A stretch of 64,000 bases of DNA, taken from Asaia bogorensis (lineage in GTDB: Bacteria; Pseudomonadota; Alphaproteobacteria; Acetobacterales; Acetobacteraceae). Under the pieces are notes generated by a model, which saw only the letters and a list, made by a program, of their open reading frames with translations, ran no database searches and had not been told where the DNA came from. The position numbers and the translations under genes are program-made. Position 1 is the stretch's first letter. Every line of letters starts with the position of its first letter. Positions 41,746-50,231 of the stretch are shown here, piece after piece. Location: NCBI GenBank assembly GCA_945897825.1, contig CAMDGX010000006.1, forward strand, positions 1-64,000. The letters are read 5' to 3'.

Positions 41746-42686
41746 GCGGCACCGATGCGCGCGAAATGGCAGCGCGCGGCATGCACCCCGGCCCCCACCA
41801 GCGGCGGCGCCGTGGCGCAGCGCTCGGTGGCCTGGTCGCAGCGCGGCCGGTAGGGGCACCCCTCCCCGCCTTCCGGCAGCGGCCCGCCATAGGCCCGCCC
41901 GCCGCCGGTCGCCAGCCGGTCCGGCATGATCCCGATCAGCGTGCGCGTGAACGGATGCGCCGGGCGCGCGAACACCTGCGCCACCGGCCCCTGCTCCACC
42001 ACCTGCCCGGCGAACATCACCGCCACGTCGTCGCAATACTGCGCCACCACGCCGAGGTCGCGGGTGATGATCACGCCGCCGATCCGCCGCCGCCGCAGCT
42101 CCAGGTGCAGCAGGTCGAGGATCTGCATCTGCGTGGTGATATCCAGCCCCGCCGTCGGCTCGTCGGCGATCAGCAGCTGGGGCTCGTTAATCAGCGCCAG
42201 CGCCACCACCACCCGCTGCACCGTCCCCGGCGTCAGCTCGTGCGGCCACTCCCGCACCCGCAGCCGCGGCTCCGGAATGCCCATCGAGGACATGATCGTC
42301 TCCGCCCGCCACGCCGCCTCGGCCTTGACGATGGGGCGATGGATGCTCATCGCGCGGATCAACTGCGCACCCACCCGGGTCGAGGGATCCAGCGTGGCAT
42401 GCCCCGACTGCACGACGAAGCCGATGCGCGCGCCGCGCACGCGCGTGAGGTCGGCGTCGGACATGCGCAGCAGGTCCTGCCCCTCGAACAGCGCCCTGCC
42501 ACCCACCACGCGCGCTGCCGGCCGCAGCAGCCCCAGGATGGCGCTGGCGGTCAGGGACTTGCCCGCCCCATGCTCGCCCACCAGCCCCAGGATCCGCCCC
42601 TTGACGACGCGGAACGACACCCCGGCCAGGGCCGGAGCCCCGTCGGCGACGCGCTCCACGCGCAGGTCCTGCACATCCAGCAGCAT
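41742..42686 (-). CDS. Degenerate peptide-type ABC ATPase (DppD-like), system 3
   Basis: A 314-residue ATPase. Walker A is GEHGAGKSL, the Q-loop Gln is kept (FVVQSGHATLDP) and Walker B is LLIADEP. The signature reads LTPGTVQR instead of LSGGMRQR, and the switch His is Arg (ITRDLGVV, codon CGC where CAC is expected). The C-terminal Cys cluster is present (GCPYRPRCDQATERC). The defects complement those of the DppF-like partner only in part: each protein has lost a canonical signature. The start overlaps the permease stop by one base. Confidence 0.85.
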   Translation of the reverse strand: MLLDVQDLRVERVADGAPALAGVSFRVVKGRILGLVGEHGAGKSLTASAILGLLRPAARVVGGRALFEGQDLLRMSDADLTRVRGARIGFVVQSGHATLDPSTRVGAQLIRAMSIHRPIVKAEAAWRAETIMSSMGIPEPRLRVREWPHELTPGTVQRVVVALALINEPQLLIADEPTAGLDITTQMQILDLLHLELRRRRIGGVIITRDLGVVAQYCDDVAVMFAGQVVEQGPVAQVFARPAHPFTRTLIGIMPDRLATGGGRAYGGPLPEGGEGCPYRPRCDQATERCATAPPLVGAGVHAARCHFARIGAA

Positions 42687-43564
42687 CAGCCCCGCCCTCC
42701 CGCGCCGATGCCCGACCCGGGAGCGCCCCGCAGCAGCAACCGCTCATCGAGCGACCCCGCCAGCGTGTGCAGCGCCGCGCCGAACAGCAACAGCGCCAGG
42801 CCCGGGAACACCGCCGCCCACCACTGCCCGGCCAACAGGTACTCGGTGCCCTCGCGGATCATCGTCCCCCATTCGGTCGCGCTGGTCGCGGTCGCGATGC
42901 CCACGAACCCCATCGCCGCCAGCGTCCCCAGCGCCCAGGCCGCCTGGCGTGGAATCTCGCCGGCGATGCGCGCCAGGGTGTTGGGCAGCAAGTGCACCAG
43001 CACCGTGCGCAGCACCGGGCTGCCGATCGCCGTCGCCCCTTCGATGAACCCGCTGTCGTGCATGGCGCGCACATGGTCGCGCATGGCCCGCGCGAACACC
43101 ACCGCCTGCAGCAGGCCGATCGCCACCACCACATGGCGCAGCGACGGGCCCATCGCCACCACCAGCGCCATGGCCAGCAGCATCGGCGGCACCAGCCCGA
43201 CCCCCTGCACCAGGCGCCGCAGCAGCCGGTCGAGCCACCCGCCGCGCAGCCCAGCCGCCAGCCCGACCGGCGCGCCGATCCCGATCCCCACCAGCAGCGC
43301 GGCCAGCGGCACGAGGAAGGCATAGCGCGCGCCATCGATCACCCGCGCCAGAACGTCGCGCCCGCTGGCATCGGTGCCCATCGGATGGCGCAGCGACGGG
43401 AACGCCAGCACGCGCTGCGCATCCTCGAACGCGAGACCCTGCGGCCAGGCCACCGGGCGCACCAGCAGCGCCGCCGCGAACCCCGCCAGCACCAGCAGGC
43501 CGAACGCCACCCCCAGCCCCCGGTCCTGGAGCCCGCGCAACAGCCGCATCGCCCGCGTCGTCAT
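42686..43564 (-). CDS. Peptide-type ABC permease (DppC-like), system 3
   Basis: A 292-residue permease. The family hallmark survives as HPMGTDASGRDVLARVIDGAR, and the coupling loop is FIEGATAIGSPVLRTVLVHLLPN. It is more divergent than the other DppC proteins of the window, for example TSATEWGTMIREG in place of the usual P-P-x-x-W-G block. Overlaps both neighbours by 1-4 bases. Confidence 0.87.
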   Translation of the reverse strand: MTTRAMRLLRGLQDRGLGVAFGLLVLAGFAAALLVRPVAWPQGLAFEDAQRVLAFPSLRHPMGTDASGRDVLARVIDGARYAFLVPLAALLVGIGIGAPVGLAAGLRGGWLDRLLRRLVQGVGLVPPMLLAMALVVAMGPSLRHVVVAIGLLQAVVFARAMRDHVRAMHDSGFIEGATAIGSPVLRTVLVHLLPNTLARIAGEIPRQAAWALGTLAAMGFVGIATATSATEWGTMIREGTEYLLAGQWWAAVFPGLALLLFGAALHTLAGSLDERLLLRGAPGSGIGAGGRG

Positions 43565-44577
43565 GCCCGGCGCACCCGCAGCCGCACCAGGCGCAGCACC
43601 AGCGCATGGAACCCGTGCACCAACAGCGCGAACACCCCGGTCAGCAGGATGAAGCCCTGCACCGCCGCGAAATCGGCCTTTGCCATCGCATCCAGCCCAT
43701 AGTGCCCCACCCCGCCCCAGGCGAACACGAACTCCACCAGCGCCGTGGTCCCGATCAGCGTCGCCGTCTGCGCCGTCAGCCCCGACAGGATCGCCGGCAG
43801 AGCGCCCCACAGCGCAATCCCCGTCAGCATCTCGCGCGACATCCCCTGGGCGCGCGCATAGGCCAGGTGGGCAGTCTGCAACTGCACCAGCACCGCCGAG
43901 CGCACCAGCAGCGTCAACGACGCGCCCACCAGCAGCGCCAGCGACAGCACCGGCAGGATCAGCTGCCCGAGCGCCGCGCGCGCCGCCACCGCGTCCTGCA
44001 TCAGCACCGCATCGACGAACACGCTGCCGGTCACCACCGGCGGCGGGGTCAGCACCACGCTCAACCGCCCCGACGGTGCCGGCGACAGGTCCAGCCAGCG
44101 GAAGAACACCAGCAGCAGCACCAGGCACAGCAGGAAGGGCGGCATCGCCTCGCCCAGGATCGCCGCCCCCCGCACCGTCCGATCCTCGGCGCCGCCGCGG
44201 GCAAACGCCGCCGCAACCCCCATCGGCACGCCGATCATCGCGCCGATCAGCAGCCCGAACAGCATCAGTTCCAGCGTCGCCGGCACCCGGCGCATCAGCT
44301 CGGCCAGCACCGGCTCGGCGGTCAGCCACGAACGGCCGAAATCGAGGCTGACGACGCGGATCACATAGCGGATGAACTGCACCGCCGCCGGCCGGTCGAG
44401 CGCGTAGTCGGCCACCAGCTGCGCCTGCTCCTCCGGCAACGGGCTCGGCCCGCCCAACAGCACCACCGGCGGCGCCGCCCCCAGCTTCAGCAGCACAAAG
44501 CTCAGCACCACCAGCACCAGGATCAGGAGCGCGGCAAGCCCCAGCAGGCGCAGGAGATAACGGCCCGGTCGCTCCAT
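43561..44577 (-). CDS. Peptide-type ABC permease (DppB-like), system 3
   Basis: A 338-residue permease and first gene of system 3. The N-terminus is ERPGRYLLRLLGLAALLILVLVV and the coupling loop AYARAQGMSREMLTGIALWGALP; it is divergent, with a long periplasmic loop between residues 175 and 215. Start ATG 44577; an in-frame extension to a TTG at 44670 would translate a 24-base tandem duplication (PGAWRRGL twice) and is not favoured. No substrate-binding protein gene belongs to this system. Confidence 0.85.
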   Translation of the reverse strand: MERPGRYLLRLLGLAALLILVLVVLSFVLLKLGAAPPVVLLGGPSPLPEEQAQLVADYALDRPAAVQFIRYVIRVVSLDFGRSWLTAEPVLAELMRRVPATLELMLFGLLIGAMIGVPMGVAAAFARGGAEDRTVRGAAILGEAMPPFLLCLVLLLVFFRWLDLSPAPSGRLSVVLTPPPVVTGSVFVDAVLMQDAVAARAALGQLILPVLSLALLVGASLTLLVRSAVLVQLQTAHLAYARAQGMSREMLTGIALWGALPAILSGLTAQTATLIGTTALVEFVFAWGGVGHYGLDAMAKADFAAVQGFILLTGVFALLVHGFHALVLRLVRLRVRRA

Positions 44578-44945
44578 GGGTTCAGTCAGCCCTCGGCGCC
44601 ATGCGCCCGGCAGCCCTCGGCGCCATGCGCCCGGCTCGGCGGCGGGAAGGGGATGCCATCGCTCGCTCAATCATAGGCTCACTCCCTGGGATCGGTGCTC
44701 CCGGGCCCCCTGCCGCATGATGCCACCCGTCATCGGCCAGCGTCCGGCGCCCCGGCGAGCGTGAGGCCCGGCGCGCCACAGGGCCGGCGTCCGAACATCG
44801 TCCGTGCCGTCCAAACGCCACGCTCCATCCACGCACAACCGGATCGATCGAGCAAAGCGGAACCACGGCCCAGCGCATACCACGAATCGCGCCGATGACA
44901 ACCTTCTGATTGCCCGGCTGAAACCGCTCCGTTACCGCTTGCGCC
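44578..44945. other. Gene-free spacer upstream of system 3, with a 24-bp tandem duplication
   Basis: No convincing gene is found in these 368 bases. An exact 24-base direct duplication occupies 44588-44611 and 44612-44635 (unit begins AGCCCTCGGCGCCATGCGCC), immediately before the start of the system 3 permease on the minus strand. The rest should hold the promoter of system 3 on the minus strand. I see no clear hairpin, operator or RNA motif in it. Confidence 0.55.
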
Positions 44946-45812
44946 TCAGCCCTTCACCGCCCCCGCCGTCAGCCCCGAGGCGTACTGGTCCACGAAGAAC
45001 GAATACACCAGCGCCACCGGCACCGACCCCAGCAAGGCGCCCGCCATCAGCGGCCCCCAGAAATAGAAATCCGCCCGCGTCAGCTGCACCAGAACCCCCA
45101 CCGGGATGGTCCGCTCCGCACTCGCCGTCACCAGCGTCAGCGCATAGATGAACTCGTTCCACGACAGCGTGAACGAGAAGATCCCCGCCGACAGGATGCC
45201 CGGCCGCGCCAGCGGCAGCGCGATCCGCAGCATCGCCCCCAGCCGCGTCAGCCCATCGATCCGCGCGCATTCCTCCAGCTCGGCCGGGATGGTGCGGAAA
45301 TACCCGCTCATCAGCCAGGTCACGAACGGCACCAGGAAGGTCGGATACACCAGCACCAGCGCCCAGATCGTGTCGTCCATGCCGATGCTGGCCATCACCT
45401 CCACCATCGGGATGAACAGCAGCGTCGTCGGCACCAGGTAGGTCACGAAGATCGCCGTGCCCACGAACTCCGCGCCCCGGAACCGCAGTCGCGCCAGCGC
45501 ATACCCCGCCGGCACCCCCATCACCAGCGCGATCGCCGTCGACAGCGTGGCGACCAGCATCGTGTTGCCGACCCAGGTGACGAAATCGGTCTTCTCGAAC
45601 AGGAACAGGAAATGGTCGAAGGTCGGGTTCGCCACATACAGCGGGCTCTTCGACCCGTCATACAGCTCCGAATCCGGCTTCAGCGCCGTGATCAGCATCC
45701 AGTAGAAAGGCCCCACCAGGAACACCAGGAAGAACCCCAGCGGCGCCCATACGAACAGCGCCCGCTCCATCCGTGGATGGTTCGACGTGATCGCCCCGCG
45801 CGCGATGGCCAT
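44946..45812 (-). CDS. Sugar-type ABC transporter permease (MalG-like)
   Basis: A 288-residue inner-membrane permease of the CUT1 carbohydrate family. The EAA loop is LEECARIDGLTRLGAMLRIALPLARPG, near residue 190, and six hydrophobic segments are visible. ATG 45812 is chosen because GAGGGGGG precedes it; the codon at 45818 is TTG. Downstream-most gene of a three-gene operon with a MalF-like permease and a binding protein. Confidence 0.92.
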   Translation of the reverse strand: MAIARGAITSNHPRMERALFVWAPLGFFLVFLVGPFYWMLITALKPDSELYDGSKSPLYVANPTFDHFLFLFEKTDFVTWVGNTMLVATLSTAIALVMGVPAGYALARLRFRGAEFVGTAIFVTYLVPTTLLFIPMVEVMASIGMDDTIWALVLVYPTFLVPFVTWLMSGYFRTIPAELEECARIDGLTRLGAMLRIALPLARPGILSAGIFSFTLSWNEFIYALTLVTASAERTIPVGVLVQLTRADFYFWGPLMAGALLGSVPVALVYSFFVDQYASGLTAGAVKG

Positions 45813-45825
45813 GCCCAAGCCCCCC

Positions 45826-46782
45826 TCAGGCCACCGTGCTGCGGCGGATGCGCCGCAACTGCCAGATGATCAGCACCAGCAGAACCGGCAGCATGGTCAG
45901 CGAGATCGCCGCCCCCTCGCCGATGTTCCCGCTGGCAAGCCCGGTCTGGTAGCTCAGCGTCGCCAGCACGTGCGTCGCGTTCATCGGCCCGCCCTTGGTC
46001 AGCCCATAGACGATGCCGAAATCCGAAAACGTCCAGATGATCGACAGCACCAGCGCCGTCAGCAGCACCGGCATCACCAGCGGCAGCGTCACGTAGCGGA
46101 AGCGCTGCAGCTTCCCCGCCCCGTCGATCGCCGAGGCGTCGTAGAGGTCCTGCGGAATCGCCTGCAGCCCCGCCAGCACCGTGATCGCCATGAACGGCAC
46201 CCCGCGCCAGGCATTGACCAGCAGCACCGAGAACAGCGCCAGGTCCGGATCGGTCAGCCACTCGAACCCGCGCGCCGACAGCCCCGTCGAGACCAGGATG
46301 TAGTTCAGCACCGAGAAGTTCGGGTTGAACATCCATAGCCACGCCATCGTCCCCAGCACCGTCGGCACGATCCATGGCAGCAGGATCGCAGCCCGCACGA
46401 AGCGCCGTCCGCGGAAACTTTCGTTCAGCAGCAGCGCCAGCCCCACCCCCAGCACCAGCCGGATCGCCACCGACCCGGCGGTGAAGATGAAGGTGTTGCG
46501 CACCGTCTGCCGGTAGATCGAGCTCTCCCACAGGTATTCGAAGTTCTCCAGCCCCACGAACACCCCGGGGTCGGCCAGCGTCCGGTCCGACAGCGCGTAG
46601 CCGATCGCGATGAAGAACGGATACGCCACCAGCGCCAGCAGCAGGATCACCACCGGCGCCACCAGCAGCATGCCCAGCGACCGCTCGCCGTCGATCAGGT
46701 CGGTCAGCAGGTTGCGCCGGACCACCCGGGTCGGATGGGCCGGCGCGCCGTTCACCGCAGGCGAGGAGGTCGAGGTGCCCAC
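45826..46782 (-). CDS. Sugar-type ABC transporter permease (MalF-like)
   Basis: A 318-residue CUT1 permease with the EAA loop LYDASAIDGAGKLQRFRYVTLPLVMP and the MalF-type block GGPMNATHVLATLSYQTG. About 35 hydrophilic residues precede the first membrane segment. The start is a GTG at 46782, ten bases after the binding-protein stop; the ribosome site is weak. It forms the heterodimeric channel with the MalG-like protein. No cognate ATPase gene is present. Confidence 0.9.
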   Translation of the reverse strand: MGTSTSSPAVNGAPAHPTRVVRRNLLTDLIDGERSLGMLLVAPVVILLLALVAYPFFIAIGYALSDRTLADPGVFVGLENFEYLWESSIYRQTVRNTFIFTAGSVAIRLVLGVGLALLLNESFRGRRFVRAAILLPWIVPTVLGTMAWLWMFNPNFSVLNYILVSTGLSARGFEWLTDPDLALFSVLLVNAWRGVPFMAITVLAGLQAIPQDLYDASAIDGAGKLQRFRYVTLPLVMPVLLTALVLSIIWTFSDFGIVYGLTKGGPMNATHVLATLSYQTGLASGNIGEGAAISLTMLPVLLVLIIWQLRRIRRSTVA

Positions 46783-46792
46783 GCCGCCCGCG

Positions 46793-48127
46793 TCAGGTCC
46801 GGCGGCGGCGGCGGGCGATCTGGGCGTATTCCTTCTCCGCCCAGTCCACCGCCGCGCGCGGCGAAAGCTGCCCGGTGCAGGCCTTGGCGAACATGTCCAC
46901 CAGGATGTACTTGTTCACCGCCTCCGCCGCGGCGGGGCTCGGCGGCCCCGCATGGCCCGGCAGCCGGTTGATCTTGTTCAGTTCCCGGAAGATCCGCAGC
47001 TTCGGATCGCTCGGCCACACATCCTCCTTGTCGAAGCCCACCAGCTGCGGGATGAAGTAGCTCTCGCCCACCTTCGTCCACTTCGGCAGGAAGGTGCGGC
47101 TGTACCACGCCTTGAGGAACTCGCGCTGCCCGGCCTTGTTCGGGCTGGAGGCAAACGGCAGCCACACGTTGATGTTGTAGTTGGCGAACCGCCCCGCCGG
47201 CCCCGCCGGCCAGTTGGCGTGGTCCATGTTGTCCACGATCATCTTGCGCGCCGGGTCCGTCGCCGCCGCGGCGCGCGAGGCCAGATAGATCGTGTTGACG
47301 TTCACCGTCGCCGACACCTTGCCGGCCAGGAACGCCTGGTTGTTGTCCGGGTCCAGCCACGCCGTCGTGCCGGGAATGAAATACTGGTACACTTCCTTGT
47401 ACCACTCCACCGCCGCCAGCGTGCCCGGCGAGTTGATCGCCACCGTCTGCCCGTCGGCCTCGAACTCCTTGCCGCCGAACCCCCACAACACCGGATAGTT
47501 GGTCGATCGCCCGTCGCCGGCCGCATGACCCAGCGTCATCCCGATCGGCGTGCCCTTGGCATGCAGCTTCTTCGCCGCGTCCAGCAGCCCGGCGAAGGTG
47601 TCGGGGAAGGTCTCCACCCCGGCCGCGCGGAACATGTCGGTCCGCCAGTTCCACGCCGCCGGCGCCTGGCCGATCGGCAGGCTCTTCCACCGCCCGCCCA
47701 CCACGGCGGCCGACTTCGCCGCATCCATCCAGCCGCCATAGGTGCGGCCGATATCATCGGCGAGGTCGGTCACGTCGACCAGCCGGTTGGCATACACATA
47801 GGTGTCGAACTCGACGCCGACCGCCAGGTCCGCCCCGCGGCCGGTGGCGATCACCGAGGCCGTCTTGGTCATCAGCTCGTCGGTGGCGAAGCGCTCGACC
47901 CTGATCTCCATGCCGGTGTCGCGCGCAAGGTCGGCGGCGAGCTGGTCCAGCATGGTGTTGGTCTGCGGCACATACCACTGCCCGGCGAGGATGGTCAGCT
48001 TGCTGCCCTTCAGCGTCCCCTGCGCGATGGCGGGCGTGGCCAGCCCCGCGGTCAGAACGGGGGCGGCGGCGGCCCCGGCGAGCAGCTTGCGCCGCGTCAC
48101 ACGGGCCTGGCGGCGATCCTGGGTCAT
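46793..48127 (-). CDS. Sugar-type ABC transporter extracellular binding protein
   Basis: A 444-residue family 1 solute-binding protein. The twin-arginine leader VTRRKLLAGAAAAPVLTAGLA ends at AIAQG, so Tat export is likely. The mature protein has the usual lobes (LTILAGQWYVPQTNTMLDQLAADL at the start; WPAGPAGRFANYNINVWLPF near residue 320). First gene of the operon; ATG 48127 is preceded by GGAGA. The ligand is probably a sugar, polyol or glycerol derivative, and the sequence does not narrow it further. Confidence 0.9.
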   Translation of the reverse strand: MTQDRRQARVTRRKLLAGAAAAPVLTAGLATPAIAQGTLKGSKLTILAGQWYVPQTNTMLDQLAADLARDTGMEIRVERFATDELMTKTASVIATGRGADLAVGVEFDTYVYANRLVDVTDLADDIGRTYGGWMDAAKSAAVVGGRWKSLPIGQAPAAWNWRTDMFRAAGVETFPDTFAGLLDAAKKLHAKGTPIGMTLGHAAGDGRSTNYPVLWGFGGKEFEADGQTVAINSPGTLAAVEWYKEVYQYFIPGTTAWLDPDNNQAFLAGKVSATVNVNTIYLASRAAAATDPARKMIVDNMDHANWPAGPAGRFANYNINVWLPFASSPNKAGQREFLKAWYSRTFLPKWTKVGESYFIPQLVGFDKEDVWPSDPKLRIFRELNKINRLPGHAGPPSPAAAEAVNKYILVDMFAKACTGQLSPRAAVDWAEKEYAQIARRRRRT

Positions 48128-48596
48128 GGGCTGTCTCCTCGTTGAACGTTTCTTGCGTGCCGCACCGGTCCGCGGGCTCAGCGCGGCCGGCGGAGGCGGG
48201 CGGGCGGTTGGGCGGAAAACCAATGGCCGCTCCATGCGCGGCCGCGCCCGTGCCGCGCGCAGCGCACGGAAGCACAGGTCGGGCGGCCCAGGCTGGGTGG
48301 CACGTTCGCGTTCCCCCTGCGGGCCGCCAGTCCCTGCCGGGCGACGGCCTGCCTGCCGAGGGTGCCTTCGTGGCGCCCGGTTGCGGCAGCTAATATAATA
48401 CTATGCACCCTTCCGCCGGGCTGGCCAGAGGATTCCGTCGCCCCAGGGCATCGCCGCGCATGCGCGCGCGCCGAACGCCGATCGATTTGCAGGGGGAGGC
48501 CGCGCCACGCTTGTTGGTTGCGCAAAAGCTCAGCTAGGATTGCTGCACTGCCGCGAAAGCGGCACCCACGATTCCCCCCCATGATCGGAGGCCGAG
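48128..48596. other. Gene-free divergent regulatory region
   Basis: These 469 bases separate the divergent sugar-type operon (minus) and peptide system 4 (plus). No gene is supported. An AT-rich island TAATATAATAC at 48391 contains a perfect TATAAT (48394-48399), unusual for this GC content, about 200 bases before the system 4 binding-protein gene; no good -35 box lies at the normal distance. A similar TATAAT lies upstream of the paralogous gene at 26110. Confidence 0.4.
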
Positions 48597-50228
48597 ATGC
48601 CCACGACGGTTCGAGCCGCGTTCGCCACAACATTGCTGTCCGCCGGCCTGCTCGCCGGCGCAGTCGCCACGTCACCCCAGGCCCATGCCGCCACCCCGCG
48701 CGACGCGCTGGTCATGGCCTGGAACCTCGACGCCCTGATCACCTTCGACCCCGCCCAGATCGCCGAGGTCAACGGCAACGACATCATCCGCAACGTCTGC
48801 GAGCCGCTGGTCAACTACGACCTCAAGGACGTCTCCAAGATCGTCCCGAACAACGCCGCCAGCTGGTCGGTCTCCGACGACGGGCTCACCATCACCCTGA
48901 AGCTGCGGCCGGACCTGAAGTTCCCGTCCGGCAAGAAGGCCACCGCCTACGACGCCGAGTGGTCCATGCACCGCGTCATCCAGCTCGGCTTCGGCAACTC
49001 GGCCAACTTCACCCAGTGGGGCTTCTCCCGCGACAACGCGGCCGAGACCATCAAGGCCACCGACGACACCACCCTTGTCGTCAAGCTGTCCAAGCCCTAC
49101 CCGATCGGCCTGCTGCTCTCCGCCATGTTCGCCTCCGGCTCCACCGGCATCATGGACAAGGAGGAAGGCATCAAGAACGCCAAGGTCACCGACGGCAAGA
49201 GCGACTACGGCAACGCCTTCTTCAAGACCTCCCCCATCTGCGTCGGCGCCTACCGCGTCACCCGCTGGAACACCAACGAGGTCGTCATCCTCGAGCGCAA
49301 CGAGAACTACTGGGGCGAGAAGGCCAAGCTGCGCCGCGTCATCATCCGCCACGTCCCGGAATCCGGCGCCCAGCGCCTGCTGCTGGAGAAGGGCGACATC
49401 GACGTGGCCCGCCTGCTGAACACCGACGACCTGCGCGCCCTGGCCAAGAACCCGGCCATCAACGTCGAAACCACCGTCATGCACGGCTACGGCTACCTCG
49501 CCTTCAACGGCAGCGACCCGATCCTCGGCAAGCCGCTGGTCCGCGAGGCGTTCCGCTACCTCATCGACTACGAGGGCCTCGGCAAGACCATCCTGGAATA
49601 CCAGGGCAACCCCCGCGCCAGCCTGGTGCCGGAAGGCGCGTTCGGCGCGCTCGACACCAAGGAAGGCCAGCCCTTCAAGCTCGACCTGGAGAAGGCCAAG
49701 GCCCTCATCGCCGAAGCCGGCTTCCCCGACGGCTTCACCAAGAAGTACATCGTCTCGGCCAACAACATCGCCCCCGTCGTCGCCCAGCACGTCCAGGCCA
49801 ACGCCGCCAAGATCGGCATCAAGCTGGAACTCGAGCAGATGGCCGACGCCAACCTCTTCACCCGCGCCCGCTCGCGCGACTTCGAGGTGCTGCAGATCGG
49901 CTGGGGCGCCGGCTACCCCGACGCCGACAGCATGATCTCCCGCCACGCCGTGAACCCGGACAACCGCGCCGAAGCCCGCCTCGCCCAGTACCCCTCCTGG
50001 CGCTCGTCCTGGCAGGACGAAAAGGTCAACGAGATGGCCGAAGCCGCCCGCATGGAGCGCGACCCGGCCAAGCGCATCGCGATGTACCACGACATCCAGC
50101 GCTACATGATGAAGAACGGCCCGATGGCCTACATCTACCAGACCGTCCGGCCGATCGCGCTGCGCAAGGAAGTCAAAGGCTTCGCGATCACCCCGTTCAA
50201 CGTCGTCTACGCCACCGCCGGCAAGTGA
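48597..50228 (+). CDS. Peptide-type ABC transporter substrate-binding protein (family 5), system 4
   Basis: A 543-residue periplasmic binding protein with signal peptide 1-31 (TLLSAGLLAGAVATSPQAHA). It is a paralogue of the protein at 26110, sharing ATPRDALV after the leader, VIIRHVPESGAQRLLLEKGDIDVARLL, and the same C-terminal order. It heads a five-gene operon with the same gene order as system 1. Ligand is peptide-like or opine-like by family. GGAGGC lies near the ATG at 48597. Confidence 0.92.
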   Translation: MPTTVRAAFATTLLSAGLLAGAVATSPQAHAATPRDALVMAWNLDALITFDPAQIAEVNGNDIIRNVCEPLVNYDLKDVSKIVPNNAASWSVSDDGLTITLKLRPDLKFPSGKKATAYDAEWSMHRVIQLGFGNSANFTQWGFSRDNAAETIKATDDTTLVVKLSKPYPIGLLLSAMFASGSTGIMDKEEGIKNAKVTDGKSDYGNAFFKTSPICVGAYRVTRWNTNEVVILERNENYWGEKAKLRRVIIRHVPESGAQRLLLEKGDIDVARLLNTDDLRALAKNPAINVETTVMHGYGYLAFNGSDPILGKPLVREAFRYLIDYEGLGKTILEYQGNPRASLVPEGAFGALDTKEGQPFKLDLEKAKALIAEAGFPDGFTKKYIVSANNIAPVVAQHVQANAAKIGIKLELEQMADANLFTRARSRDFEVLQIGWGAGYPDADSMISRHAVNPDNRAEARLAQYPSWRSSWQDEKVNEMAEAARMERDPAKRIAMYHDIQRYMMKNGPMAYIYQTVRPIALRKEVKGFAITPFNVVYATAGK

Positions 50229-50231
50229 TCC

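Noticed and set aside
40774-44577. System 3 as a set of pseudogenes
   Set aside because: All four genes are full length, without frameshifts, and keep 1-4 base overlaps; only catalytic motifs have changed, so decay is possible but not shown.
44804-45151. Small plus-strand frame in the spacer before the sugar-type operon
   Set aside because: Its second half is antisense to the MalG-like gene, its composition is Pro/Arg-rich, and there is no ribosome site or homologous feature.
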